This document shows, one piece after another, positions 17,466-26,281 of a DNA stretch of 64,000 nt. Each line of letters starts with the position of its first letter. The stretch's first letter is position 1. The stretch is from Photobacterium jeanii (lineage in GTDB: Bacteria; Pseudomonadota; Gammaproteobacteria; Enterobacterales; Vibrionaceae). Made by a program: the position numbers and the translations under genes. The notes under the pieces were generated by a model that saw only the letters and a program-made list of their open reading frames with translations, was not told where the DNA came from and did no database searches. The stretch is from positions 310,001-374,000 of the forward strand of contig NZ_LVHF01000029.1 of assembly GCF_001650345.1 (NCBI RefSeq), written 5' to 3'.

Positions 17466-19261
17466 GTTATGTAGTAGGAACAGCCGGACACGTCGATCAC
17501 GGTAAATCTGCTCTTATTAAAGCCTTAACTGGGATTGATACCGCTCACTTGCCGCAAGAAAAGAAGCGCGGCATGACCATAGATTTAGGTTTTGCCTTCT
17601 TCAAACACCAAGACGGTACACCGATTGGTGTGATTGACGTCCCTGGGCACGAGCGCTTTCTACGCAACATGGTAGCTGGGGTGTGGAGCCTCGACATGGT
17701 GCTGTTTGTAGTGGCTGCCGATGAAGGCTGGATGCAAATGTCGACAGATCACCTCAAGGTTATTGCCTCTATGGGGATCGAAAATGTCACCTTGGTGATC
17801 ACCAAGTCTGATTTAGTCGACCAAGACATGATTTCTATCGTCGAAGAAGAAGCGCTAGAGCAGTTCTTAGATATCGCAGGCTTTATTCCTGATTCCATCG
17901 TGGTATCTGCCCACCAGCAAAAAGGGATTGATACCCTACGCCACCACATTTGCCAAAAACTAGATCGCTATACCCCATCGGAAACGCACCCTCGCCAACA
18001 ACAAGCGCACCTTTATATAGATCGTGTGTTTACTGTTAACGGCATGGGCACCACGGTAACGGGTAGCTTGTGTGGCGGTGAGTTTGAAGTGGGGCAAAAA
18101 CTGGTATTGCAACCATCTGGCGAACGCGTGCAAGTAAAAAGCTTGCAGTCTTACCACCAGAACATCAAAACAGCCGAAGCGGTATCGCGGGTTGCCATTG
18201 CCCTAAAAGGGGTTAAGAAAAAAGATGTCCAACGCGGTTTTTGCTTAACCACGACACCGCAAGCAGGCTTTACCACCAACGACATGATCATTCGCCTTGA
18301 TAGCTTGTTGTTTAAAAACAAGTGTCGTAACAACAGCGAAATCGAAGTGGCATTTGGTACCTTCAATACACTGGCGAAGATCTTTGTATTCAAAGGCACG
18401 AACTTAGCGCGGTTGCGACTTAACGAACCCGCTTGTTGTTTTTGGAATCAACGAGCGCTATTAATTCAGCACGGTGGTAGCCAAATCCTGAATTGTGGTG
18501 CCATTGTTTGGTGTGGCGAAGTTGAGAAACAACACCGTACCAAGCTTTACGAGCTGTTAACGGCTATGCCAGATCATCCTTCATGGGAAGACTATGTGAT
18601 GATCAACATGGCACTGTACGGTTATGCCAAACGTAACGAGCATCAGCTTGATGAATTTGGTTACAAATCCAGTGGCGAATGGTTGTTTACCGAAGAATTC
18701 TACGACAACACTTACAGCCAGCTAGAAACCATCTTTAATCAAGAAAACATCGACCTTTCCGCTAACGAGCTAAGCGGTAAATTACAGCTCCCTGTCGAAA
18801 CCTTATCAGCGCTATTAGCGCTCTATGGTAGCGATGGCAAGCTTCGCCAAGACGGAGATCTTTACTCGCTTGGCAACGGTCGCAGCGAAGCCCAACTGTC
18901 GCCTATCGCGAAGCAAATTTTATCGCGAATGAGCCAAGCAGGTAAGCAAGGCTACGAGGCAGAGAAAGAGAAGATCCCGGGCGCGCAAAAAGAGCTACGC
19001 AACCTAGTTCGCCAAGGATTTGCAGTACCGTTAGAGGGTAAGATTTACTACGAAAAAGCCCTATACGAACAACTGGTCGCCGATGTGATGACGGGATGGG
19101 CTGTCGATGAAAAATTTGGTATCTCAGATGCCAAAGACAGAACAGGCTTATCGCGTAAATACATGATCCCACTACTGAACCGGATGGAATCCGATGGCTG
19201 GATCAAACGGGTTGATAACGATCGCCAAGTATTAAAAGCCTACGCGCCTAGCCCTGTCTAA
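17462..19261 (+). CDS. selB: Selenocysteine-specific elongation factor SelB
   Basis: 599 aa (E. coli 614). It delivers Sec-tRNA(Sec) to UGA codons that are followed by a SECIS. The G domain occupies about 1-170: GTAGHVDHGKSALIKALTG (P-loop), DVPGHERFLRNMVAG (G3) and ITKSD (G4). EF-Tu-like beta domains follow (VNGMGTTVTGSL), and the C-terminal winged-helix repeats that bind the SECIS cover about 380-599, ending in GLSRKYMIPLLNRMESDGWIKRV. It overlaps selA by 4 bp. Cytoplasmic. Confidence 0.97.
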   Translation: MSYVVGTAGHVDHGKSALIKALTGIDTAHLPQEKKRGMTIDLGFAFFKHQDGTPIGVIDVPGHERFLRNMVAGVWSLDMVLFVVAADEGWMQMSTDHLKVIASMGIENVTLVITKSDLVDQDMISIVEEEALEQFLDIAGFIPDSIVVSAHQQKGIDTLRHHICQKLDRYTPSETHPRQQQAHLYIDRVFTVNGMGTTVTGSLCGGEFEVGQKLVLQPSGERVQVKSLQSYHQNIKTAEAVSRVAIALKGVKKKDVQRGFCLTTTPQAGFTTNDMIIRLDSLLFKNKCRNNSEIEVAFGTFNTLAKIFVFKGTNLARLRLNEPACCFWNQRALLIQHGGSQILNCGAIVWCGEVEKQHRTKLYELLTAMPDHPSWEDYVMINMALYGYAKRNEHQLDEFGYKSSGEWLFTEEFYDNTYSQLETIFNQENIDLSANELSGKLQLPVETLSALLALYGSDGKLRQDGDLYSLGNGRSEAQLSPIAKQILSRMSQAGKQGYEAEKEKIPGAQKELRNLVRQGFAVPLEGKIYYEKALYEQLVADVMTGWAVDEKFGISDAKDRTGLSRKYMIPLLNRMESDGWIKRVDNDRQVLKAYAPSPV

Positions 19262-19307
19262 ATACCTCTATTACCGAACGGTACGTATTGGTAAATAAGG
19301 CTAAACC

Positions 19308-19339
19308 ACTAGCAGTGAGCAAAAAAACTCACTGCTAGT
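19308..19339 (+). terminator. Hairpin after selB
   Basis: ACTAGCAGTGAG / CTCACTGCTAGT with an A-rich 8-nt loop, 46 bp past the selB stop. No T run follows, so it may end transcription weakly or only stabilise the mRNA. Confidence 0.5.
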
Positions 19340-19454
19340 ATTACCCCCTCAACACCCTTGCTGAAACATCAAAACTTGAATACCAACCTCTGCTCAACCC
19401 CATTTTCACTACATTTACACTTCTCTCGTTTATGACGAGACGCAGGACTTTGCT

Positions 19455-20522
19455 ATGACGGACACCACCACACTGAAGACACACTCTCAAACACCAGCTC
19501 TGACTCAATTAAGCGCCAAAGGTGGCTGCGCGGCTAAAATCGGTCCTCAAAAAATGGCCGAAGTACTTGGCGCTATCGCCCCCATGTTTCCCGCAGAGGC
19601 GTCACCCAATTTAATGGTGGGCTTAAGCGTCAGCGATGATGCAGCGGTCTATAAAGTTAACGACGACGTGGCTGTGATCCAAACGTTGGACTTTTTTACC
19701 CCAGTTGTGGATGACCCGTACGACTTTGGCGCCATTGCTGCTGCCAATGCATTAAGTGATGTTTACGCCATGGGCGGTAGAGCAACACTTGCGATGAATA
19801 TCTTTTGTGTTCCACAAGATCTACCTCAAGAGGCGGTCGGGCAAATCCTTAAAGGCGGTGCTGAAAAAGTCCGTGAAGCTGGCGCGGTATTAGTTGGCGG
19901 TCATACCGTCGAAGACAGCGAACCCAAATTCGGACTATCTGTAATGGGGATGACTCATCCGGAAAAAGTGCTCACCAAAGCGGATGTTAAGATTGGCGAT
20001 ATGTTGATCCTTACCAAACCACTAGGCACTGGCTTTGTCACCCACGCCCATAAAAAAGGGCATGCCAGCCAAGAAGCACTAGCAGCTGCCACTCACAGCA
20101 TGAAAAAGCTAAATAAAGCAGCCGCAGAAATCTTAGCTCGTCACCCAATCAAAGCCTGCACCGATGTCACTGGTTACTCTTTGCTAGGCCATGCTCACGA
20201 AATGGCAGAAAAGAGCCAAGTGGCACTACGTCTTCACTCCGCGCAATTACCATTATTACCCGAAGTGCAAGCCTACTTTGACCAAGGTGTGATCCCTTGT
20301 GCAGCAAGGCGCAATCAACAAGCCTACCAAGCACAACTACACCTTGACGGTCAAAGCGCTGAGAATGCCCTACTCTACTTCGGCCCTGAAACGTCAGGTG
20401 GATTACTCTTTTCAGTTGCCCAAGAGCATCTCGCAGCTGTACTGGCGGACTTTGATGCTCAACAAGAGCCCTACTGGATCATCGGCTGTGCCGAACAAGG
20501 AAATGGGACCATCTTAGATTAA
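19455..20522 (+). CDS. selD: Selenophosphate synthetase SelD, cysteine form
   Basis: 355 aa. It has the same domains as selD1 but with Cys25 in AKGGCAAKIGP where selD1 has Sec, so it needs no recoding. ATP and metal motifs VGLSVSDDAAVYKV and FGAIAAANALSDVYAMGG and the later CTDVTGYSLLGHAHEM are nearly identical to the paralogue. It follows selAB on the same strand. The Cys form would allow selenophosphate to be made when selenoprotein synthesis is off, which is needed before any Sec-containing SelD can be made. Cytoplasmic. Confidence 0.95.
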   Translation: MTDTTTLKTHSQTPALTQLSAKGGCAAKIGPQKMAEVLGAIAPMFPAEASPNLMVGLSVSDDAAVYKVNDDVAVIQTLDFFTPVVDDPYDFGAIAAANALSDVYAMGGRATLAMNIFCVPQDLPQEAVGQILKGGAEKVREAGAVLVGGHTVEDSEPKFGLSVMGMTHPEKVLTKADVKIGDMLILTKPLGTGFVTHAHKKGHASQEALAAATHSMKKLNKAAAEILARHPIKACTDVTGYSLLGHAHEMAEKSQVALRLHSAQLPLLPEVQAYFDQGVIPCAARRNQQAYQAQLHLDGQSAENALLYFGPETSGGLLFSVAQEHLAAVLADFDAQQEPYWIIGCAEQGNGTILD

Positions 20523-20650
20523 AAGCAATATTTAATTCGTAATGGCACAATTTGATTTGTATGACATATATCAAAATAGGTTATTAAACTAGGCGTATAG
20601 TTGATGCGAACACTTTTTCTACACTTCACGACATACGAGGGACGTAAACC

Positions 20651-20923
20651 GTGAGCGCATCCAAAATTTACCTACGCGATATCTTAGGGCTAGGGGTAAT
20701 TATTCTGTCGGTCATGGCGGTGATCGGCACGCTATTTTCTATACTCGCCATGCTTAATTACATGACACACGAAGATGCTATGGCAGCCAATTTCATCACG
20801 GAAGCGATTCCATTGCTGCTTTGTAGTATCCCTGCTTTCATACTAGCGAAGTTCATCAACAAACCGGCATGGGTCATTGCCACCGATGATTTCCGCCTCA
20901 AGTCAGCGCGAGACAAGTCATAA
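20651..20923 (+). CDS. Small two-helix membrane protein, unknown
   Basis: 90 aa from a GTG after GAGGGACGTAAACC. Two hydrophobic segments are seen, about 11-35 (LGLGVIILSVMAVIGTLFSIL) and 48-66 (EAIPLLLCSIPAFILAKFI), with a basic C-terminal tail. I do not recognise a family. It follows selD2 by 128 bp on the same strand and could be the last gene of the sel transcript, but nothing ties it to selenium. The start codon and ribosome site make it a likely real gene. Confidence 0.6.
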   Translation: MSASKIYLRDILGLGVIILSVMAVIGTLFSILAMLNYMTHEDAMAANFITEAIPLLLCSIPAFILAKFINKPAWVIATDDFRLKSARDKS

Positions 20924-21105
20924 CGCAACACCTAATCCTTTCACATTCACTTTCGTGATTCACACTTCAGACAACAGATAGCGAAAGTGAATAGTGAACG
21001 GAAAATGAATTAAGCCCTCACGTCTTATTCAAACCACAGGGTTCAAACTACTCCTAAATCGACCGGACACTCCCTTCCTTAACTCGGTCACTTTAGGAGT
21101 ATGTT

Positions 21106-21834
21106 ATGAACCCTATCAGTATTGTTGTTATCACCCTCAACGAAGAAAAACGCATTGGTCGTCTACTGGACGATCTCAGCAAGCAAACCCACCAGCACTT
21201 TGAAGTCATTGTGGTTGACTCCAACAGTGACGATAACACCCGTGCAATCGCCCAAGGCTTTGACAATGCCTTACCCGATCTCACCGTTCATAAAATGGAA
21301 CAGCGTGGTACCAGCTTAGGCCGTAACACAGGAGCAAAACTCGCTAAGCACGAACGTTTGTTATTCCTTGATGCTGACGTTCGCCTAAGCCCCACTTTCT
21401 TAACCGAAGCGTTGCACAAGCTAGAAAAAAGTAAGCTCGAAGTCGCAGGTGTTTATATGGGCGCAGAAAGCTTATCGCTGACCTACCGCTTAGGCTACGG
21501 TGCTTTCAATGCTGGGCTTTGGGCAACATCGTTTTTCTTCCCAACAGCGGTCGGCGCTTGCATTTTCTCGACTAAACGCGCTCACGCCGATATTGGCGGT
21601 TTCGATGAAGACATTGTGCTGTGCGAAGACTGTGATTACGTACGCCGTGCCGCTCAAATCTGGCGCTATCGCATGCTACCAATCAGCTTCTGGTTCGACC
21701 CACGTCGTTTAGAGCAAGATGGTTTCTTTACCATGGGGCTGACCTACCTCAAAGCTAACGTTCGTCGTTTCTTTTTAGGCGAAATGCGTAACAACGAAAT
21801 GCAATACCAATTCGATCATTACCGTCAGTCTTAA
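21106..21834 (+). CDS. Family 2 glycosyltransferase
   Basis: 242 aa. A GT-A fold enzyme: ISIVVITLNEEKRIGRLLDDL at the N-terminus, VVDSNSDDNT nucleotide-sugar site, LLFLDADVR with the DxD metal motif, and FDEDIVLCEDCDYVRRA for the acceptor/catalytic region. There is a weak hydrophobic stretch around 130-150 but no clear membrane anchor. The ATG follows TTTAGGAGTATGTT. It is 18 bp upstream of a DedA-LssY protein, suggesting joint work on a lipid-linked or envelope glycan. The substrate is unknown. Confidence 0.85.
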   Translation: MNPISIVVITLNEEKRIGRLLDDLSKQTHQHFEVIVVDSNSDDNTRAIAQGFDNALPDLTVHKMEQRGTSLGRNTGAKLAKHERLLFLDADVRLSPTFLTEALHKLEKSKLEVAGVYMGAESLSLTYRLGYGAFNAGLWATSFFFPTAVGACIFSTKRAHADIGGFDEDIVLCEDCDYVRRAAQIWRYRMLPISFWFDPRRLEQDGFFTMGLTYLKANVRRFFLGEMRNNEMQYQFDHYRQS

Positions 21835-21852
21835 CTGACTAAGGCAAGCAAT

Positions 21853-23208
21853 ATGGACTTTTCTTGGTGGTGGCTATTTGTTGGTAGCTTTATGGACGCA
21901 CTAATTGGCCCTAACCTAGTGGTACCGGGTGAACCCTTCTTCCTTGCTGCGGGTTTTCAGCTCAATCAAGGGATAATGACAGGGGTGATTGCCGTGATAA
22001 TCGGCGCCATTATAGGTGACCAACTCAGCTTCGCGATTGGGCAAACCATGGGCAGTAAAGGGCAACGTCAATTACGTCGTCGTTTCCCCAAAACACGCCG
22101 CGCCACCGCCAAAGCCAAGCTTGCCCTCAAAAAATACGGCATGGTGATTGTGGTTGCCGCTCGCTTACTCGGTCCCATTGCTTGGGTGATGCCTTTCTTG
22201 GCGGGTAGCTATCGCATGACATGGTGGAAATTCAGCGCATGCTCCCTTGTTGGTGTGACATTGGGAGTCGGTCAATTCATCTTTGCAGGCGCGATGATGG
22301 GTCATGGCATTAGCTTATTACCCAATGCCGATAGCATTTGGCTATTTGTTCAAGAGCATTGGTTGTTATTCACAACCCTGACTATATGTGGCGCAGCAAG
22401 TGTTTGGTTTTACCGCCAACATAAAGCGAAATGGTTCAAAATATTAGGCGTATGGCTGGTTGGCTTGAGTGCGATGAATTACGTCCACTTCTTTATTAAT
22501 AGCCATCAAATAGATACCGCATTTATCAGTCAAAGCCATGCGGCAACGAGCGAGTACCCAAACACTAAGCAACCATACACTAAACAGCCATACACTAAAC
22601 AGAAATGGCAACAACTCGGCACTATCACTGATTACCGTGACTTGCCGTTTGAGATCTACCCTGGGCTTGCGCCTGTATACCAAGCACAACCCATTAATGT
22701 GATTTATTTAGGCAACAATCCCAATAACCTGATGACTGACTTGGGCTGGCAAAAAAACAAAACGTTTTCAAAAGATAAAATCACGCTAGATAACTATCTT
22801 GATTTAATCGAAATTCAGCAACCACCCGTATCTGATCTTTATTGGGATCAACAGCCACAATGGTCGGCTTATCAGCTCAAAGGGGATTTGTTAAAACGTA
22901 GTCATATCCGTTGGTGGTACGCAGGCTTCGATGAAGATTCGCAACAACCATTGTGGGTCGGTGCTATCAGTTACGATAACAAGCTTAAAGTCGCTCATTA
23001 TCAAGGCATAGTCACTATTCTTCACGCTATAGACCCTAACGTTGATGAAGAGCGTGACCGTTTTGCAACCCAAAGCCATAACAAAGGTTGGCAAGTCATG
23101 TGGCATGACTTACTAACCCCAAAGGCATACAGCAAAGAAAGCCATTACTTTACCGATGGCAAAGTCGCTGTCATTCAAGCGAAGAACGATATCATCGCTA
23201 AGCGTTAA
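21853..23208 (+). CDS. DedA-family membrane protein with LssY C-terminal domain
   Basis: 451 aa. Residues 1-200 are a DedA/VTT domain with several membrane segments: LVVPGEPFFLAAGF (conserved Glu), the basic patch KTRRATAKAKLALKKYG and AARLLGPIAWVMPFLAGS (the R..P..W re-entrant motif). Two further hydrophobic helices lie near 160-215. Residues about 245-445 match LssY_C domains (GQ/DLPFEIYPGLAPVYQ, HIRWW, WVGAISYD). DedA proteins flip undecaprenyl phosphate or other lipids; LssY_C has no known activity. Between the parts is a short repeat TKQPY-TKQPY-TKQK coded by 15-bp units near 22567-22605. It is cotranscribed with the GT2 gene. Confidence 0.85.
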   Translation: MDFSWWWLFVGSFMDALIGPNLVVPGEPFFLAAGFQLNQGIMTGVIAVIIGAIIGDQLSFAIGQTMGSKGQRQLRRRFPKTRRATAKAKLALKKYGMVIVVAARLLGPIAWVMPFLAGSYRMTWWKFSACSLVGVTLGVGQFIFAGAMMGHGISLLPNADSIWLFVQEHWLLFTTLTICGAASVWFYRQHKAKWFKILGVWLVGLSAMNYVHFFINSHQIDTAFISQSHAATSEYPNTKQPYTKQPYTKQKWQQLGTITDYRDLPFEIYPGLAPVYQAQPINVIYLGNNPNNLMTDLGWQKNKTFSKDKITLDNYLDLIEIQQPPVSDLYWDQQPQWSAYQLKGDLLKRSHIRWWYAGFDEDSQQPLWVGAISYDNKLKVAHYQGIVTILHAIDPNVDEERDRFATQSHNKGWQVMWHDLLTPKAYSKESHYFTDGKVAVIQAKNDIIAKR

Positions 23209-23267
23209 CCTAATGCTTAAACCCTATCAAACAGAATTCGATTATTGAACTGCCTTACTCAAACAAA

Positions 23268-23296
23268 AACGCCAAGTCACAAAGTGACTTGGCGTT
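23268..23296. terminator. Bidirectional terminator
   Basis: AACGCCAAGTCAC-AAA-GTGACTTGGCGTT with GTTTT on the plus side and an A-rich tract on the other. It separates two convergent genes. Confidence 0.9.
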
Positions 23297-23333
23297 GTTT
23301 TGAATAGTGCAATATGACTGTGAAAAATCAGTT

Positions 23334-23996
23334 TTAACGTGGACGAGCGAACACTTGAGTCCAATAAATATTATATTGAGAGCTTGCATTGGTTTCTGAA
23401 GCTGCGCCCATTTGGGTGTAATTGCTATTCATGATGTTCTTACAATGCCCTGGGCTGTCTAGCCATTTTGACATCACGATATCGATAGTTTGCTGACCTG
23501 CTGCAATATTCTCTGCTACTGCGCTCCAAGAATAACCTTGATCATCCACACGTTGTGAAACGCCTTTTCCGTCTAGGCCGGTATGGCTAAAGAAGTTATA
23601 GTTCGCCATATTGCCTGAGTGAACTCTCGCAGCATCTTCAAGCTTAGTATCCCAAGTTAGCGGAGCTGCTGCCGGGTAAAATGTTGTACCACAATTACGG
23701 CCTACAGCACGGGCAGCATTTACTGCAGTTAGCATTTGCTCAGCAAAAGTGCCATCGTTTGGATCTGGTGTTACGCCACCGCCTGAACCACCACCGGTAT
23801 CACCACCAGAGCCGCCACCGGTATCACCGCCAGAGCCGCCGCCGGTATTACCGCCATCATCGACACCATTACCGCCGCTACCTGAATTCCCAGTATTATC
23901 ACCATTGAAACCACCGGAGTTATCGGAAGACGATCCTGATCCGCCGCAACCAGTGACTGTTAATGCTGTTAGTAACAATAATGAAAATATTCGCAT
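23334..23996 (-). CDS. CAP/SCP-domain lipoprotein
   Basis: 220 aa from the ATG at 23996. The lipobox LTVTGC makes it a lipoprotein. Residues 18-85 are a low-complexity Gly/Asp/Ser/Asn linker containing GGDTGGGS repeats. The rest is a CAP domain (SCP/PR1 type): MLTAVNAARAVGRNCG, LTWDTKLEDAARVHSGNMA, FFSHTGLDG with the His, SAVAENIAAGQ with the Glu, and WLDSPGHCKNIMN with the second His. Bacterial CAP proteins are extracytoplasmic with uncertain roles. It stands alone, divergent from the next gene. Confidence 0.88.
   Translation of the reverse strand: MRIFSLLLLTALTVTGCGGSGSSSDNSGGFNGDNTGNSGSGGNGVDDGGNTGGGSGGDTGGGSGGDTGGGSGGGVTPDPNDGTFAEQMLTAVNAARAVGRNCGTTFYPAAAPLTWDTKLEDAARVHSGNMANYNFFSHTGLDGKGVSQRVDDQGYSWSAVAENIAAGQQTIDIVMSKWLDSPGHCKNIMNSNYTQMGAASETNASSQYNIYWTQVFARPR
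23791..23862 (-). repeat. Three 24-bp coding repeats (GGxTGGGS-type linker)
   Basis: Units 23791-23814, 23815-23838 and 23839-23862 code for the linker of the CAP lipoprotein. The first two differ at one base; the third is more diverged. Copy number could vary by slippage. Confidence 0.85.
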
Positions 23997-24410
23997 AGGT
24001 ACATCCAATATATTTATGAATTTAACCATTAATTAGCCAACAAAAAGACTATTAAGCCTGGTGCTTACAGACTAATAAATGGTGAAAACTGTCTATCTTT
24101 TGTGCGAATCACTATAAGAGTTAAGAAAATCGATGCAATATTCACCAGCTCAATCAGCGCTCTTTTGACAAAACACTGACAAAACCATCAATAAAGATAT
24201 TTGGATTAGTCACTACCTATCAGTAAGTTAGTATTGCTAAGCTAACTTTTAAGACATCTAACAACATAAAATAAGGCAAGTACGCATAAAAGCACATATT
24301 CAGTTACGCCCAAGTGATTGATGCGCCACAAAAACACATTTACCCTGACTTTAATGCCGAGAATCTAAGCTATGCTTAGAGAAAATAGGATTTTATACAA
24401 GGAGGTGCTT
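23997..24410. other. 0.4-kb divergent promoter region
   Basis: AT-rich spacer between the CAP lipoprotein and the next plus-strand gene. I see no open reading frame and no strong repeat. GACAAAACACTGACAAAACC (24168-24187) holds a near-direct repeat of unknown meaning. Confidence 0.4.
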
Positions 24411-25463
24411 ATGAAAGCGACTATCACTCGCAGTATACGTACCTGCACACCTCAAGGCGCTCAAACACAGCCTGCCAATGCCATATCACCTCAAATCGCT
24501 ATTAGCAGCCACACGCCAATGACGCACAAGTTTTTACTAAACGAATTACGTGCGCTTAAAAACCAGTTACCTCAACATTGCTTTGCTAGCGACAATAATT
24601 ATTTGGCAAATATTATCGAAATGGACTTTCGCTCGGCACTCAATACAGTGCGTGCCATTGCGCCCGAACTGATCAGCAATCAGACCTATTTTAAGATTGG
24701 AATATGTAATGATCTCTGCCAAGACATTCCGCTGAAACTCACTGAATTAAAAAGTGAATCAACAACAAGCAATGAAGTCACACTATCTATTTCTTCACAT
24801 TTGTTACTCAGTGCCATCTGCCAGCGTTATCAGGTTCAGCAGCTAAACCCAATAGAGCAGACGCAATACTCCATTTGGCTTCACCAGTTGATCCATTTAG
24901 TGATCACCCGCCAAAATCAACACACCTCAAGCGAACACAAATACCAGCAGAAACGCACTCTACTTGAACAGAGTGGGCAATTTGATCCAACAGATGAAGA
25001 CAGCCAACAATGGTCACTCAATACCGTGATTGCCAACTGCTACTTTGAAGGTATCGCAACGTTAACCCAATGGTTATGCGAACAAGACTCACCACAAGTC
25101 TTCGGTGTTCATGCAGCTAAGCGTGTCTTTAATCAGCATGTACACCCAATCCAAAAAATTGCCTCTCACAGTCTAAGCAGTAGCACCAATATAGACTGGG
25201 TCATTTACGAAAATAGCGACATCCTCTACGCCCTTGCCTTAAAAGTGGGCGCTTGGATGACACTTGATTTCGGCTGCCATCATAGTGATCCCATTATTCG
25301 TAATATTGCCAATGCACTGGTAGAGCGTTTCAAACATGAAGGACGGTGGGTGATCAGCCTCTCCGATCGCAATACTTTGATCCATGCCCTGATCCAGCAA
25401 GACATTCATCATGTAGTCTATAAACTTAAGCGCCTCGACTACCCTGATTTACGCGCGATTTAG
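24411..25463 (+). CDS. Unknown protein with a degenerate HExxH-like motif
   Basis: 350 aa from the ATG at 24411, preceded by a perfect AGGAGGTG; an upstream in-frame ATG at 24372 has none. No signal peptide. I do not recognise the family. WLHQLIHLVI (His158, His162) has the spacing of a gluzincin HExxH with Glu replaced by Gln, and 55 residues on comes FEGIATL (Glu213), like the EGLA motif of zinc peptidase families. It could be a pseudo-peptidase, but this is a guess from short motifs. It is followed 21 bp later by a GNAT gene, probably on one transcript. Confidence 0.6.
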   Translation: MKATITRSIRTCTPQGAQTQPANAISPQIAISSHTPMTHKFLLNELRALKNQLPQHCFASDNNYLANIIEMDFRSALNTVRAIAPELISNQTYFKIGICNDLCQDIPLKLTELKSESTTSNEVTLSISSHLLLSAICQRYQVQQLNPIEQTQYSIWLHQLIHLVITRQNQHTSSEHKYQQKRTLLEQSGQFDPTDEDSQQWSLNTVIANCYFEGIATLTQWLCEQDSPQVFGVHAAKRVFNQHVHPIQKIASHSLSSSTNIDWVIYENSDILYALALKVGAWMTLDFGCHHSDPIIRNIANALVERFKHEGRWVISLSDRNTLIHALIQQDIHHVVYKLKRLDYPDLRAI

Positions 25464-25484
25464 CTCGACACAGAGATGATTTAG

Positions 25485-26006
25485 ATGGAACTAACACCTT
25501 TTTCAAAAGCTGACATAGCTCAGCTGATCAAATGGATCGATTCGCCTCAGCTTAACTATTTATGGAGTGGTCCTGTTTTTCAATTTCCACTCACCGAGGC
25601 GCAAATCATTGACCACTACAAACAAAAGGAAGTGATTCCTTATCTTTGCCAAGTTGATGGTCGTAATGCAGGCTATATTGAGCTTTTTCGCCAAGGTGGT
25701 GGTGAGTTTCGATTATGTCGTGTGTTTATCTCCGCTCCGTTTCGTGGACAGGGCTATTCGCACAAACTAATTGATCTCGCCATCCACAAGGCTTGTGCTG
25801 AATTCGGTGCTAACAAACTAAGCCTCGCTGTTTTTTCGCAAAATACCCCAGCAAAACGTTGTTACCACTCACTGGGTTTCGTCACCACAAAAGTCGAATC
25901 AGGGACTCGTAACTTCAATGGCGAAATATGGGATCTCGAAATAATGGAGAAAGCTCTGCCAACCTCAACGCTGCCAGCCTCAAGTCATTATCTCACTTCC
26001 ATTTAG
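25485..26006 (+). CDS. GNAT-family N-acetyltransferase
   Basis: 173 aa. A GNAT domain spans about 1-155: conserved beta strand GEFRLCRVFISAPFRGQGYSHKLIDLAI, where RGQGYS is the acetyl-CoA pyrophosphate loop, and LAVFSQNTPAKRCYHSLGF, the typical late motif. The first 50 residues (ELTPFSKADIAQLIKWIDSP) resemble RimJ/RimL-type acetyltransferases. The acceptor substrate is unknown. It is 21 bp downstream of the previous gene. Confidence 0.85.
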   Translation: MELTPFSKADIAQLIKWIDSPQLNYLWSGPVFQFPLTEAQIIDHYKQKEVIPYLCQVDGRNAGYIELFRQGGGEFRLCRVFISAPFRGQGYSHKLIDLAIHKACAEFGANKLSLAVFSQNTPAKRCYHSLGFVTTKVESGTRNFNGEIWDLEIMEKALPTSTLPASSHYLTSI

Positions 26007-26281
26007 CTTCCCTTCCACTCGCGGAGTTTGACTGTCACAAGTAAATACATCACATCAATTTTTATCAGCTTGTGACGAGAGATAATTAACTGCAACAAAC
26101 TCAAAACATCATCATGATTTATTACATCTTACTGCCGTTATTCGCCTTTGTTTCTTATTGATATGAGACTTGCTTCACTGAAACTCTCTATGTAAATCAA
26201 GACTATAGTCATCGCCTCCTTAAGTCGGCGGCACTGTCCCGTACGCGGGAAACGTATTCGGTGTTAGATAAGAGAGTAGCC

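Noticed and set aside
20941-21000. Inverted repeat ATTCACTTTCG / CGAAAGTGAAT as a terminator or AgaR site
   Set aside because: The loop is 26 nt with no T run, and the neighbouring genes are unrelated to sugar use; likely chance or a minor hairpin.
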